From: Burkholderiales bacterium
GTDB taxonomy: Bacteria > Pseudomonadota > Gammaproteobacteria > Burkholderiales > SG8-39
Reading direction: 5' to 3'
DNA length: 64,000 nucleotides
Assembly (NCBI GenBank): GCA_027493935.1
Contig: JAOSJV010000011.1
Span: 401,076 to 465,075 of the forward strand
Part shown: piece by piece, positions 32,235 through 44,492 of the stretch
How the letters are laid out: every line of letters starts with the position of its first letter
How positions within the stretch are numbered: the first letter of the stretch is position 1
Program-made: the position numbers and the translations under genes
Notes under the pieces: generated by a model
The model's input: only the letters and a program-made list of their open reading frames with translations
Database searches by the model: none
What the model was told of the DNA's origin: nothing

Positions 32235-33303
32235 ATGGCGCCCGATGCCGGGCTGGCCGCCTGGGTCCGCCTGAGCCTCGTCCCCGGCCTCGGCGGTGGA
32301 GCGCTGCGCCGCCTGCTCGCCGAGTTCGGCCTGCCCGAGCGAGTCCTCGCCGCCGGACGCGCGGCGCTCAGCCGCAGCGTCGGCGATGCGCTCGCGGTGC
32401 GGATTCTCGCCGACGCCGAGGCGTCGATGGCGGAGCGCGCGCTGGCGTGGGCTGCCGGCCCAGGCAACGCGATCGTCACGCTCGCCGATGCGGCATATCC
32501 GGCTCAGCTCCTCGAGATTCCCGATCCCCCTGCCCTGCTCTACGTGCGCGGCGACGTCCGAGTGCTCGGGCGGCACTGCCTCGCCATCGTCGGCAGCCGC
32601 AACGCCACGGCGCAAGGTATCGCCAACGCGGAGGGCTTTGCGCGCAGCTTCAGTGCCGCCGGGGTGACGATCGTGAGCGGCCTCGCGCTCGGCATCGACG
32701 CCGCCGCGCATCGCGGCGGACTCGCGGGCACGGGCTCGACGATCGCCGTGCTCGGCACCGGAATAGATCTGATCTACCCAAGGCGCAATGCCGAGCTCGG
32801 CGCACAGATCGCCGCACGCGGCGCGCTGGTGTCCGAGTTTCCGCTCGGCACGCCGCCAGCCAGGCACAATTTTCCGCTGCGCAATCGCATCATCAGCGGC
32901 CTCGCGCGCGGCGTGCTCGTCGTCGAGGCAGCGATGCAGAGCGGATCGCTGATCACCGCGCGCGCGGCGGCCGAGCAGGGCCGCGACGTTTTCGCCGTCC
33001 CCGGCTCGATCCATTCCCCCGTTGTCCAGGGGTTGTCATGCGCTGATCAAGGAGGGCGCGAAGCTCGTCGAGACCGCGCAGGACGTGCTCGGCGAGCTGC
33101 AGGCGGCCACGCCGACGCCATCGCCCACGCCCGTGACCGATGACGCACTGCTCGAACACATGGGCTACGACCCGTGCAATGTTGACATCCTGTGCGAGCG
33201 CAGCGGCTTGACTGCCGACAAGGTATCAGCGATCCTGTTGCAGCTGGAGCTCGCCGGTCGGGTCACGGGCCTGCCCGGCGGGAGGTTCCAGCGCGTGTCC
33301 TGA
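32235..33303 (+). CDS. dprA: DNA-processing protein DprA; one indel
   Basis: With one correction the protein is 355 residues. The Rossmann domain is clear: LAIVGSRNATAQGIANAEGFA, VSGLALGIDAAAHRG, and PLRNRIISGLARGVLVVEA. DprA loads RecA on incoming single-stranded DNA in transformation. The frame breaks in the C5 run at 33016-33020; deleting one C gives the expected IHSPLSRGCHALIKEGAKLV. The C-terminus carries the winged-helix domain (DILCERSGLTADKVSAILLQLEL). Confidence 0.92.
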
Positions 33304-33320
33304 AGGAGCCACGCCACGCG

Positions 33321-33779
33321 ATGTTCGAGGTCCTCGTCTACCTGTTCGAGAACTATTACCAGTCGGAGCGCTACCCCGACCACGACACCCTGGCCCGCAA
33401 GCTGACCGCGGCGGGTTTCGAGAACGAGGACATCACCGAAGCGCTCGACTGGCTGACCGGGCTGGTGCGGCCGACCGAAGTCACGCGGGCCGAGGAACTC
33501 GACACGCACGGGTCCTTCCGTGCGTACACGTCCGCCGAGCTCGCCAAGCTCTCACCGGAGAGCCGCGGCTTCCTGATCTTCCTGGAGAGCGCCGGCGTGT
33601 TGTCGGCCGGTCTGCGCGAGGTCATCCTCGATCGCGCGATGGCCGTCGAGGACGACGTGGTCGAGCTCGAAAAGCTCAAGGTCGTCGTCCTGATCGTGCT
33701 GTGGACCTGCCGCGGCGACGTCGACACGCTGATGCTCGAAGAGCTGCTTCCGGGCGGCGAGCCCCAACACATCCACTGA
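33321..33779 (+). CDS. smg: Smg family protein (DUF494)
   Basis: The protein is 152 residues. The start MFEVLVYLFENYYQ and the acidic helical body are those of Smg/DUF494, encoded beside dprA in many Beta- and Gammaproteobacteria. Its function is unknown. It has no cysteine cluster or membrane segment. It starts 17 bp after dprA with a GGAG site and is probably co-transcribed. Confidence 0.9.
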   Translation: MFEVLVYLFENYYQSERYPDHDTLARKLTAAGFENEDITEALDWLTGLVRPTEVTRAEELDTHGSFRAYTSAELAKLSPESRGFLIFLESAGVLSAGLREVILDRAMAVEDDVVELEKLKVVVLIVLWTCRGDVDTLMLEELLPGGEPQHIH

Positions 33780-34136
33780 CGCAGCCTGCCGAGCGCGGCC
33801 ACCGGGCCGGGGAAGGCGTTCGCCTTGCCTCGGCTGCCGCGACTCCTTATCATTGCCGCCTTTCGCGCCCGGGCCCGAACGGGTGCCCGCCGCCGGAACC
33901 GGCGCCGCATTCTCGAGCGTCCGAACCCCGCCGTGCCCGCCGGATGCAGGACGGCGGAGCCATCGCGTCCATCGACCTGCCAACGGCAAAGTAAATAGAT
34001 GCAGTCGCAAGCACGCGCAGAACGCAGCGGTCAGGCACGCGCCGCGGCGCGTCCGCGCACCGGTGCGGCGCACCGCACTGCGGACACCGCCGCGCGTCGC
34101 CGCGCCGATGCGCTCGAGCGGGGCGTCCTGATAGCC
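33780..34136. other. 357-bp intergenic region between smg and topB
   Basis: There is no recognised gene. A short hairpin, AAGGC-GTTC-GCCTT at 33813-33826, lies about 33 bp after the smg stop and could be a terminator, but it lacks a T-run. The region must also contain the topB promoter, which I could not identify. An in-frame extension of topB into this region exists but is not family-like. Confidence 0.4.
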
Positions 34137-36864
34137 ATGGACAAGAAACTCATCATCGCGGAGAAGCCCTCGGTCGCGAACGACATCGCGCGCGCGCTCG
34201 GCGGCTTCACGCGCCACGGCGACTACTTCGAGAGCGCGAAGTGGGTGCTCTCGTCGGCGATCGGTCACCTCGTCGAGATCGCCGCGCCCGAGAAGTACGA
34301 GGTGAAGCGCGGCAAGTGGTCCCTCGCGAACCTGCCGGTGATCCCGCCGCACTTCGAGCTGCGCCCGATCGAGCGCACCGAAGACCGGCTCAAGCTCCTC
34401 ACCCGCCTGATCAAGCGCAAAGACGTCGTGAGCCTGGTGAACGCCTGTGATGCGGGGCGCGAGGGCGAGCTCATCTTCCGCTATATCGTCGAGCACGCGG
34501 GCATGAAAAAGCCGATCGAGCGGCTCTGGCTGCAGTCGATGACGCCAAACGCGATCCGCGAGGGTTTCGAGATCCTGCGCCCGGACACGGCGATGCGCCC
34601 GCTCGCTGATGCCGCCAAGAGCCGTTCCGAATCCGACTGGCTGATTGGCATCAACGGCACGCGGGCGATGACCGCGTTCAACTCGAAGGACGGGGGCTTT
34701 TACAAGACGACCGTCGGTCGCGTGCAGACGCCGACGCTGGCGATCCTGGTCGAGCGCGAGCAGCGCATCAAGGACTTCGTCGCGCGCGACTACTGGGAGG
34801 TCGAAGGCGCGTTCGCTGGCACGGGCGGCGAGTACCGCGGGCGCTGGTTCGACGAGTCGTTCGACCGGACCAGGAAGGCGGACGATCCCGACCTGCGGCC
34901 CGAGCGCATCTGGACCGAAGCGCGCGCCAACGCCATCCGCGACAAGTGCCTGGGCAAGCCGGGAATCGTCACCGAGGAGTCCAAGCCCACCACCCAGACG
35001 CCCCCGTTGCTCTACGACCTCACCAGCCTGCAGCGCGAGGCGAATTCGCGCTTCGGCTTCTCGGCGAAGATGACGCTCTCGCTCGCCCAGGCGCTCTACG
35101 AGCGGCACAAGGTGCTCACCTACCCGCGGACCGACTCGCGCGCCCTGCCCGAAGACTACATCCCGACCGTGAAGTCCACGCTCCAGATGCTGGGCGGGGG
35201 CACGAAGAAAGACCAGGCCAAGCGCGCCGGCGAGCCCTTGGACTCGCGGCTCCTGGCAGGCTACGCGCCCTTCGCCGCGCGCGTGCTGCGCGAGGGGTGG
35301 GTGCGGCCCAACAAGCGCATCTTCAACAACGAGAAGGTGTCCGACCACTTCGCGATCATTCCGACGCTGCAGGCGCCGAAGCACCTGACCGAGCCCGAAG
35401 CGAAACTCTACGACATGGTCACGAAGCGCTTTCTCGCGGTGTTCTTCCCGCCGGCGGAGTATCTCGTGACGACGCGCATCACGCGCGTCGCCGACGAGCC
35501 GTTCAAGAGCGAAGGCCGCGTGATGGTGAACGCCGGCTGGCTCGCGGTGTACGGCCGCGAGGCCGAGTCGAGCGACAGCCCGACACTCGCCCCGGTGCCC
35601 GACGGCAAGGTGAGCACGGTCGCGATCGACGTGAACGCCAACCAGACCAAACCTCCGGCGCGCTACACCGAGGCGACGCTGCTCTCGGCGATGGAAGGCG
35701 CGGGCAAGCTCGTCGAGGACGAGGAGCTGCGCGAGGCGATGCGCGAGAAGGGGCTCGGCACGCCGGCGACGCGCTCGGCGATCATCGAGGGCCTGATCCA
35801 GGAAGAGTACGTCGTGCGCGAGGGCCGCGACCTGCACCCCACCGCGAAGGCGTTCGATCTCCTGTTCGCGCTGAACAAGTTCGGCATCGAGGAGATCTCC
35901 TCGCCCGAGCTGACCGGCGACTGGGAGTTCAAGCTGAAGCAGATGGAGCAGGGCCGGCTCAAGCGCAAGGCCTTCATGGACCACATCGAGGAGACCACCC
36001 GCGATCTGGTCGCACGTATCAAGCGCGCCGGACGGCTCGACGAGCCGATCTCGACGCTGCAGGCAAAGTGCCCGAAGTGCGGCGCGAAGATCGTCGAGAA
36101 CTACAAGAAGTTCGCCTGCACCAAGTGCGACTTCGCGATGTGGAAGGTGATCGCCGGACGTCGCATCGAGGCCGAGGAGGCCGAGGCGCTGATCGCGACG
36201 CGCTCGATCGGCCCGCTGCAGGGGGTTCCGCAGCCGCATGGGCCGCCGGTTCGCGGCAATGCTGAAGCTGAAGGAGGACTTCACCACCGAGCTCGACTTC
36301 GGCCAAGGCGGCGACGGCGAGCGCGACGCCGCGCCGGTCGATTTCTCGGGCAAGCCGCCGCTCGGCAAGTGCCCGAAATGCGGTGCCGCAGTGTACGAGC
36401 ACGAGCTCGCCTATGTCTGCGAGCGGTCAGTGGGACCGGGCCGGACCTGCGATTTCCGCACTGGCAAGATCATCCTGCAGCGGTCGATCGAGGTCGAGCA
36501 GGTGAAGAAGCTTCTTGGCACCGGCAAGACCGATCTGCTGCACCGGTTCATCTCGAAGAAGGGGCGGCCGTTCTCCGCGTTTCTCGCTCGGCAGCCCGAC
36601 GGCCGGATCGGATTCGAGTTTGCGCCACGCGAACGCAAAGCCGCGGTCCCGTCGGCCGAGAAAGCCGCCGGGAAGGCGCCGGTGGCCGCAGCCGCCGACA
36701 CGCCTGACGCCGGCAACACCGCGAGACGCGCGACCAGGCCCGCGCCGCCGTCGGGGGACAAGGCGCCGCCGGTGCGCAAGGCGGCCTCGACCGGCGCGGT
36801 CCGCAAGCGCGCGCGCAAACCCGCCGACAAGCCCGCCGCGAAGCGCGCGACCACGCGCCGCTGA
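34137..36864 (+). CDS. topB: DNA topoisomerase III; one indel
   Basis: With one correction the protein is 908 residues. It has TOPRIM (KLIIAEKPSVANDIARALGG and NACDAGREGELIFRYI), the active-site Tyr in VLTYPRTDSR (about residue 330), GLGTPATRSAIIEGLI, and C-terminal zinc ribbons (CPKCGAKI, CTKCDF, CPKCGAAVYE). Type IA enzymes relax negative supercoils and decatenate DNA. The frame breaks at the G5 run 36221-36225; deleting one G yields GPLQGFRSRMGRRFAAML. It ends in a Lys/Arg/Ala-rich tail of about 70 residues, as in several betaproteobacterial topoisomerases. Confidence 0.93.
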
Positions 36865-36884
36865 CCGCGCGCCGCTCGCCCCAG

Positions 36885-37589
36885 ATGCGCGCGGACCCGA
36901 ATGCCATCCGACGGGGGCCGCCCTTCAGCCGGGCCGACCTCGCCGCGGCGGTCCCACGCGTGCTCAACCAGGGACGCTGGGCGAACGCGACAGTCCTGCT
37001 GTTCGAGCACTGCGGCGAGCAGTGGGTCATCAAGGATTTCGGGCCCTGCCCGTTCGCGTATCGCCATACCCTCGGCCGCTGGATGGTGCACCGCGAACTC
37101 TCTGCGCTCGCGCAACTGCGCGGCGTCCCGGGCGTACCCGCCGACGCGTTCCGCCTGGACGCCTTCGCGCTCGCCTATCGCTTCGTCGCCGGTCAGCAGA
37201 TTGCGCGGGTGGGCGCCAGCGGAGCGACAGCGGAATACTTCGAGGCGCTCGAGCGCACCGTGCGGGCGATCCACGCGCGCGGCATCGCGCATCTCGATCT
37301 GCGCTACGGCGGCAACATCCTGGTGACCGATCGCACGGAGCCGGTAGTGCTCGATTTCCAGTCACACGTGAGGCTCGCGGGATTGCCCGCCTGGCTGCGG
37401 CGGCTCCTGATCGGCGCTGACCTGTCCGGGCTCTACAAGCACTGGTCGCATCGGCACCCCGATACGCTCGGCCCGGAGCGCGCCGCCTTTCTCGCGCGCG
37501 CGACCCGCCTGCGCAGGCTGTGGGTGTTCAAGGGATACCTCGGCTGGAAGCCGCGTCACGCGAAGAAGCCTCGCCCCCCGGGCGACTGA
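36885..37589 (+). CDS. Small protein-kinase-fold protein (lipopolysaccharide kinase-like)
   Basis: The protein is 234 residues. Kinase-fold marks are seen: WVIKDF (candidate ATP-binding Lys near residue 49), the catalytic loop HLDLRYGGNILV (His-x-Asp and Asn near 136-144) and LDFQSHVRLAG in the DFG position. It resembles the WaaP/Kdo-kinase and RIO-like group, but lacks a long C-terminal lobe. A sugar or lipid kinase role is inferred. It is followed 12 bp later by a membrane methyltransferase. Its start has no clear ribosome site. Confidence 0.65.
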   Translation: MRADPNAIRRGPPFSRADLAAAVPRVLNQGRWANATVLLFEHCGEQWVIKDFGPCPFAYRHTLGRWMVHRELSALAQLRGVPGVPADAFRLDAFALAYRFVAGQQIARVGASGATAEYFEALERTVRAIHARGIAHLDLRYGGNILVTDRTEPVVLDFQSHVRLAGLPAWLRRLLIGADLSGLYKHWSHRHPDTLGPERAAFLARATRLRRLWVFKGYLGWKPRHAKKPRPPGD

Positions 37590-37601
37590 TCGAGCCCGAC
37601 G

Positions 37602-38174
37602 ATGTCCGGAGGAGTTCACCGCCTGTTCAACAATTCCGCGCTCCGGCGCCTGCTCGTGCGCCTGAGAATCCCGCTATTTGTCGCGGCTGGCACGCTGATC
37701 GCCTGGCACGCGCGCCCGGAGTGGTACTTCGCGGGGCTCGGCGTGTCGGCGTTCGGCGAAGCGATCCAGCTCTGGTGTTTCGCGAGCCTGCAAAAGAACC
37801 AGGTGCTCGCAGCGAACGGACCGTATGCGCTGGTGCGCAACCCGATGTACCTCGGACGCTACTTCCTGCTCGCCGGCATGCTGCTCCTGCTCGGGAACGG
37901 CTGGCTGATCGCGGTGTTCACGGTACTCTATTACCTCTACATGGTGAACCGAGTGCGGCGCGAGGAGGCCCTGCTCGCGCCCACGTTCGGCGAGGGCTAC
38001 GCGCGCTACTGCGCGGCGGTGCCGCGCTTCGTGCCGCGCCTCGCCCGGTACGCTCAGGGGCGGATCGCCTCTTTCGATTGGAGCACGTTCGTCCGCAATC
38101 ACGGCCCGCGCAACCTGCTCGAGGCAGTAGCGTTCTACGCCCTGGCGTACTACTTCGCGTTCCTGGCCGGCTGA
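37602..38174 (+). CDS. Isoprenylcysteine methyltransferase (ICMT/PEMT-like) membrane protein
   Basis: The protein is 190 residues with four to five membrane segments. The SAM-binding region reads GPYALVRNPMYLGRYFLLAG (about residue 73) and RREEALLAPTFGEGYARYCAAVPRF (about 127), which are the signature blocks of the ICMT/phospholipid methyltransferase fold. Bacterial members methylate lipids or small molecules; the acceptor is unknown. Pairing with the kinase-like gene suggests an envelope-lipid modification step, an inference. Confidence 0.75.
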   Translation: MSGGVHRLFNNSALRRLLVRLRIPLFVAAGTLIAWHARPEWYFAGLGVSAFGEAIQLWCFASLQKNQVLAANGPYALVRNPMYLGRYFLLAGMLLLLGNGWLIAVFTVLYYLYMVNRVRREEALLAPTFGEGYARYCAAVPRFVPRLARYAQGRIASFDWSTFVRNHGPRNLLEAVAFYALAYYFAFLAG

Positions 38175-38337
38175 AAGCGAGCGCACCGGGCGGCTTGCCG
38201 TTTTCCTGCGGCTCCCGCCCGCTGACGCGAGCGCCCCTGCACTCACGACCGACCGATCGGCGCGGTACGGCTTTCACGCGCGCGGCCGGAGCACCCGTTT
38301 GCGCGACGAGGCGCCGAGAGTTTCCGGCGCAGCCCTG

Positions 38338-40808
<2,471 letters not shown>

Positions 40809-40821
40809 CTCCGCCGCCACC

Positions 40822-41931
40822 TCAGATCCTCATCGGCATGACGACATACTTGAAGTCGTCGCGCTCCGGAAGCGTGAAGAGCGCGCTCGAGTTCGCGTCG
40901 CCGAGCGCGCAATCGATCTCCTCGCTGTCCAGGTTATTCAATACGTCGAGCAGGTAGCCGACGTTGAACCCGATATCCAGTGCATCGCCGCTGTAGGCCA
41001 CGTCGAGTTCCTCCTGCGCCTCTTCCTGCTCGGTATTGGTGCAGCTGATCTTCAGGCTGCCGGGCGTCAACACCCAGCGCACCCCACGAAACTTGTCGCT
41101 GGTGAGAATCGAGGCGCGTTGCAGCGCGTGCTGCAGCTGGGCGCGACCGATGCGCAGCCGCTTGGGATGCTGGGCCGGGATCACGCGCTGGTAATCAGGA
41201 AATTTGCCGTCGACCAGCTTGGAGACGAGCACGACGTCGCCGAAGGTAAACTTCGCCTGGCTCGCCGAGAGCTCGATCGCGACCGGATCGTCGCTGTCGG
41301 CAAGGAGCTTGGTCAGCTCGAGGATGGTCTTGCGCGGCAGGATCACCTCCTGACGCCCCATCTCCTCCGCCGCGACCGCGCGCGTAGCGAAGGCGAGCCG
41401 GTGGCCATCGGTCGCGACAACGCGGAGCTCGCCGGCGTCGATCAGCATCAGCAGCCCGTTCAGGTAGTAGCGGATATCCTGCTGCGCCATCGCGTACTGC
41501 ACCAGGGCAAACAACGCCTTCAGCAGCTTCTGCGGCAATTCGATCCGCAGGCTATCGCCCTCCGGCGGTGCGAGCCGCGGAAAGTCCTCGCGCGGCAAGG
41601 TCTGCAGGTTGAAGCGGCTCTTGCCGCTCTTGACCTGCAAACGCTTGTCGGCGGCGGTCAGCGCCACCTCGGCGCCCTCTGGCAGCGCCCGCAGGATCTC
41701 GAGCAGCTTGCGCGCGCCCACCGTGACGCCGTCCGGCCCGCTGCCTTCGTCGAGCACAGCGCCCGCAGTGATCTCGATCTCGATGTCAGTGGCGACGAAG
41801 GTCAGCCGCCCGTCGTCGCGCTGCAGCAGGACGTTGGAGAGGATGGGCAGGGTGTGGCGACGCTCGATGATTCCGGATACGGCCTGCAGCGGCTTGAGGA
41901 GCACCTCGCGAGAAGTTCTTACTAGTGTCAT
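40822..41931 (-). CDS. dnaN: DNA polymerase III beta sliding clamp
   Basis: The protein is 369 residues, the typical length, with three clamp domains ([26 protein letters not shown] at the N-terminus, [25 protein letters not shown] in the middle, VMPMRI at the C-terminus). It tethers the replicative polymerase to DNA. The order dnaA-dnaN-gyrB is conserved near bacterial origins. The reading frame is intact. Confidence 0.97.
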   Translation of the reverse strand: MTLVRTSREVLLKPLQAVSGIIERRHTLPILSNVLLQRDDGRLTFVATDIEIEITAGAVLDEGSGPDGVTVGARKLLEILRALPEGAEVALTAADKRLQVKSGKSRFNLQTLPREDFPRLAPPEGDSLRIELPQKLLKALFALVQYAMAQQDIRYYLNGLLMLIDAGELRVVATDGHRLAFATRAVAAEEMGRQEVILPRKTILELTKLLADSDDPVAIELSASQAKFTFGDVVLVSKLVDGKFPDYQRVIPAQHPKRLRIGRAQLQHALQRASILTSDKFRGVRWVLTPGSLKISCTNTEQEEAQEELDVAYSGDALDIGFNVGYLLDVLNNLDSEEIDCALGDANSSALFTLPERDDFKYVVMPMRI

Positions 41932-42131
41932 TTATTTTTCCTAAAGAAGAATGATGAAGCGCCGCGTCCGACGGTATAACCGCCTGTCTCCGATGCGCGT
42001 CAACGCACTAGCCTGTGAGTAGGGTGTGGGAAATACTGTGGACGGACCGGGAATCGCGCCGCAATACGAAGTCGCAGCGGGGCGTCGGGCCCGAAGTTGA
42101 CCACAGCGGACAACAGGTTATCCAAAGGAAG
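41932..42131. other. dnaN-dnaA spacer with DnaA-box-like sites, candidate origin segment
   Basis: This 200-bp spacer has an AT-rich end (about 41930-41955, including TTATTTTTCC) and several degenerate 9-mers close to the DnaA box TTATCCACA: TTATCCAAA at 42118-42126, TTGACCACA at 42097-42105, and on the other strand TGTGGGAAA at 42025-42033. Together these make it a candidate part of oriC. No perfect box occurs here; the perfect one lies on the other side of dnaA. Confidence 0.4.
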
Positions 42132-43501
42132 TCACCCCTTCAGCGTCTGCTCGAGTACGTGGAAATCACGGTTGATCTCGTTGTCCTTGGCGCGCAGGGT
42201 CGCGATCGTGCGGCAGGCGTGCAGTACCGTCGTGTGGTCGCGGTTGCCGAAGGCATCGCCGATCTCGGGCAGACTCATCTGCGTGAGCTCCTTCGCGAGC
42301 GCCATTGCCATCTGTCGCGGGCGCGCGATGTTTCGGGTGCGCTTCTTGGAGTGCAGGTCGGCGACGCGGATCTTGTAGAACTCCGCGACGGTCTTCTGGA
42401 TGTTTTCGATCGAGATCTGGCGGTTATGCACCGAGAGGAGGTCGCGCAGCGCGTCCTTCGCGGCGTCGATCGTGATCTCACGGCCGTTGAATCGCGCGAA
42501 GGCGATCACGTTCTTGAGCGCACCCTCGAGCTCGCGCACGTTCGAGCGGATGTGCTTCGCGATAAAAAACGCGACATCCTCGGAGAGACTTACGCCCACG
42601 GTCTCGGCTTTCTTCAACACGATCGCCACCCGCATCTCCTGCTCGGGCGGTTCGATCGCTACCGTGAGTCCCCACGAGAACCGGGTCTTCAGCCGGTCGT
42701 CGATGCCGGTGATGTCGCGCGGATAGGTGTCGCAGGTGATGATGATCTGCTTGTGGGCCTCGATCAGCGCGTTGAACGCGTAGAAGAATTCCTCCTGCGT
42801 GCGGTCCTTGCCGGTGAAGAACTGGATATCGTCGATCAGTAGCAGATCGAGCGAGTGGTAGTACCGCTTGAACGCGTCGAACGAGCGCTGCTGATAGGCC
42901 CGTACGACGTCCGAGACGTACTGCGCCGCGTGCAGATAGCGCACTCGCGCGCCGGGCTGGCGCTGCAGCAGATGGTTGCCGACCGCGTGGATCAGGTGGG
43001 TCTTGCCGAGGCCGACGCCGCCGTAGACGAAGAGCGGGTTGTAGGAGGTTCCTGGGTTCTCCGCGACCTGCACCGCGGCTGCACGGGCTAGCTGGTTGGC
43101 CTTGCCCGGGACGAAGCTCTCGAAGGTGAACTCCGCGATGAGGTTCGAGCGCTCGGCTTTGGGTCGCGCCGGCACGCTCTTGGCCGGGGGGCCGGAGCGA
43201 GCGCGGTGGCGGCGCCGACGCTGGCCGGGAGTTCGAGCGGTGCCTCGGCGTCGGCTGGTGCCTCGGGCAGCGTCAGTGCGAGCCGTACCGGGCGGCCGGC
43301 GAGCTCGGTCGCGAGCGCCTCGATCTTCGGTACGAAGCGGTCTTTGATCCACTGCAGTACGAACCGGTTCGGCGCGACGAGGGCGAGCTCGCTTTCGGCT
43401 GCAATCGATCCTGCGCGGAGTGGGCGGATCCAGGTATTAAATTGCTGCGCGGGAAGCTCTTTTTGCAATCGCGCGGTACAGGCTTCCCAGAGACTTTCCA
43501 T
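42132..43501 (-). CDS. dnaA: Chromosomal replication initiator DnaA; one indel
   Basis: With one correction the protein is about 456 residues. Domain I begins [28 protein letters not shown]; domain III has Walker [11 protein letters not shown] and Walker [11 protein letters not shown]; domain IV ends with the DnaA-box reader [13 protein letters not shown]. The frame breaks at the G6 run 43186-43191 in the linker between domains I and III; one added base gives [20 protein letters not shown]. DnaA melts the origin and represses its own promoter. Both flanks have DnaA-box-like sequences. Confidence 0.96.
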
Positions 43502-43552
43502 CGTGTTGCGACACTTCGCGGAGGTGGATCGGACGGCCGGAGCGGACTGACG

Positions 43553-43583
43553 ATGATACGCTGATTGACCCGAGTTATCCACA
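43553..43583 (-). promoter_or_regulatory. dnaA promoter with overlapping DnaA box
   Basis: On the minus strand TATCAT at 43553-43558 is a good -10 about 52 bp before the dnaA start. The perfect DnaA box TTATCCACA (plus strand 43575-43583) falls where the -35 would be, so DnaA binding would block its own transcription, as known for E. coli dnaA. Confidence 0.5.
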
Positions 43584-43598
43584 GGTTGGAGCCCTTCG

Positions 43599-43628
43599 TT
43601 GACAGGCTTCCGTAAGGCTTGCTCTAAT
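43599..43628 (+). promoter_or_regulatory. rpmH promoter
   Basis: TTGACA at 43599-43604 and TCTAAT at 43623-43628, with an 18-bp spacer, form a strong sigma-70-like promoter 33 bp before the rpmH start codon. It points away from dnaA. Confidence 0.65.
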
Positions 43629-43661
43629 AGCGGGTTTTCAGTCCGCGCACGGGAAAAAGCC

Positions 43662-43796
43662 ATGCAACGCACGTTTCAACCGTCTGTCATCCGCCGCAAG
43701 CGAACCCACGGTTTCCTGGTCCGGATGCGCACCCGCGGTGGACGGGCGGTGATTCGGGCCCGCCGGGCAAAAGGTCGCAAGCGCCTAGCGGTTTGA
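43662..43796 (+). CDS. rpmH: 50S ribosomal protein L34
   Basis: This 44-residue, highly basic protein has the conserved L34 sequence start [22 protein letters not shown] and a [11 protein letters not shown] end. It is part of the large ribosomal subunit. It is the first gene of the rpmH-rnpA-yidD-yidC-mnmE cluster. Its stop codon overlaps the rnpA TTG start. Confidence 0.98.
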   Translation: MQRTFQPSVIRRKRTHGFLVRMRTRGGRAVIRARRAKGRKRLAV

Positions 43797-44134
43797 CGGC
43801 GCGCGCGACCCTGCGCCCTGGTCAGCGGCTGCGGTCACAGGCGGTCGCGAAGGTGTTGAAGGAAGGCCGCGGAACGCGCGCGCAGCGCTTCGTCTTGCTC
43901 AGCCTGCCGAACGACCTCGGCTACCCGAGGCTTGCGCTCGTGGTGTCCAAGCGGTTGGTTGCGCGGGCAGTCTCGCGCAATCGCATTCGACGGCTCGCCC
44001 GGGAGGCGTTTCGCCTCCGACAGCACGAGCTCGGGGGACGCGATCTGGTCATCCGGCTGACCCGTCCGGCGACACCGGATCCGGTGACATTCCGGGAGAT
44101 CGACGCGATCATCGAGTCCCACTGTAATGGTTAA
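43793..44134 (+). CDS. rnpA: Ribonuclease P protein component
   Basis: The protein is 113 residues. The RNR motif is present ([20 protein letters not shown], about residues 61-80), along with [23 protein letters not shown]. It assists the RNase P RNA in 5' processing of tRNA. The only sensible start is TTG at 43793, which overlaps the rpmH stop (TTGA), an arrangement that indicates translational coupling. Confidence 0.94.
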   Translation: MTARATLRPGQRLRSQAVAKVLKEGRGTRAQRFVLLSLPNDLGYPRLALVVSKRLVARAVSRNRIRRLAREAFRLRQHELGGRDLVIRLTRPATPDPVTFREIDAIIESHCNG

Positions 44135-44465
44135 GCGTACTTTTCAAGCGGAGCTCAAGGCTCGTTCTGCGACCTCCCCATTCCAGGTCGAGTCTCGTAA
44201 CGGCGAGGTCTTCGCGGGCTTCAGGAATTGGTCGTCCAGGCCGTTCGGTGCAGGGTTTACCGCGGCGGCGATCTTGCTCGTGCGTGCCTATCGATATGCC
44301 GTGAGCCCGTTCCTGGGACCTAGCTGCCGGTTTCATCCGTCCTGCTCGGAGTACGCGATCGAAGCGTTGCAGCGTTACGGTGCTTGGCGCGGCGGCTGGC
44401 TGGCGCTGCGGCGACTGCTGCGGTGCCATCCCTGGCATCCCGGCGGGTTCGACCCGCTGCCCTGA
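44127..44465 (+). CDS. yidD: Membrane protein insertion efficiency factor YidD
   Basis: The conserved core is [64 protein letters not shown] with the invariant cysteines. From the ATG at 44127 the protein is 112 residues, with an N-terminal extension of about 45 residues that most YidD proteins lack; an internal start is possible. YidD is a peripheral inner-membrane protein that aids YidC-dependent insertion. It overlaps rnpA by 8 bp. Confidence 0.9.
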   Translation: MVKRTFQAELKARSATSPFQVESRNGEVFAGFRNWSSRPFGAGFTAAAILLVRAYRYAVSPFLGPSCRFHPSCSEYAIEALQRYGAWRGGWLALRRLLRCHPWHPGGFDPLP

Positions 44466-44492
44466 AAGCCCGATGGACTCCCGAGCGATGCG

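Noticed and set aside
33552..36368. Very long minus-strand frame opposite topB
   Set aside because: TopB has clear motifs on the plus strand; the antisense frame is compositionally biased and lacks domains.
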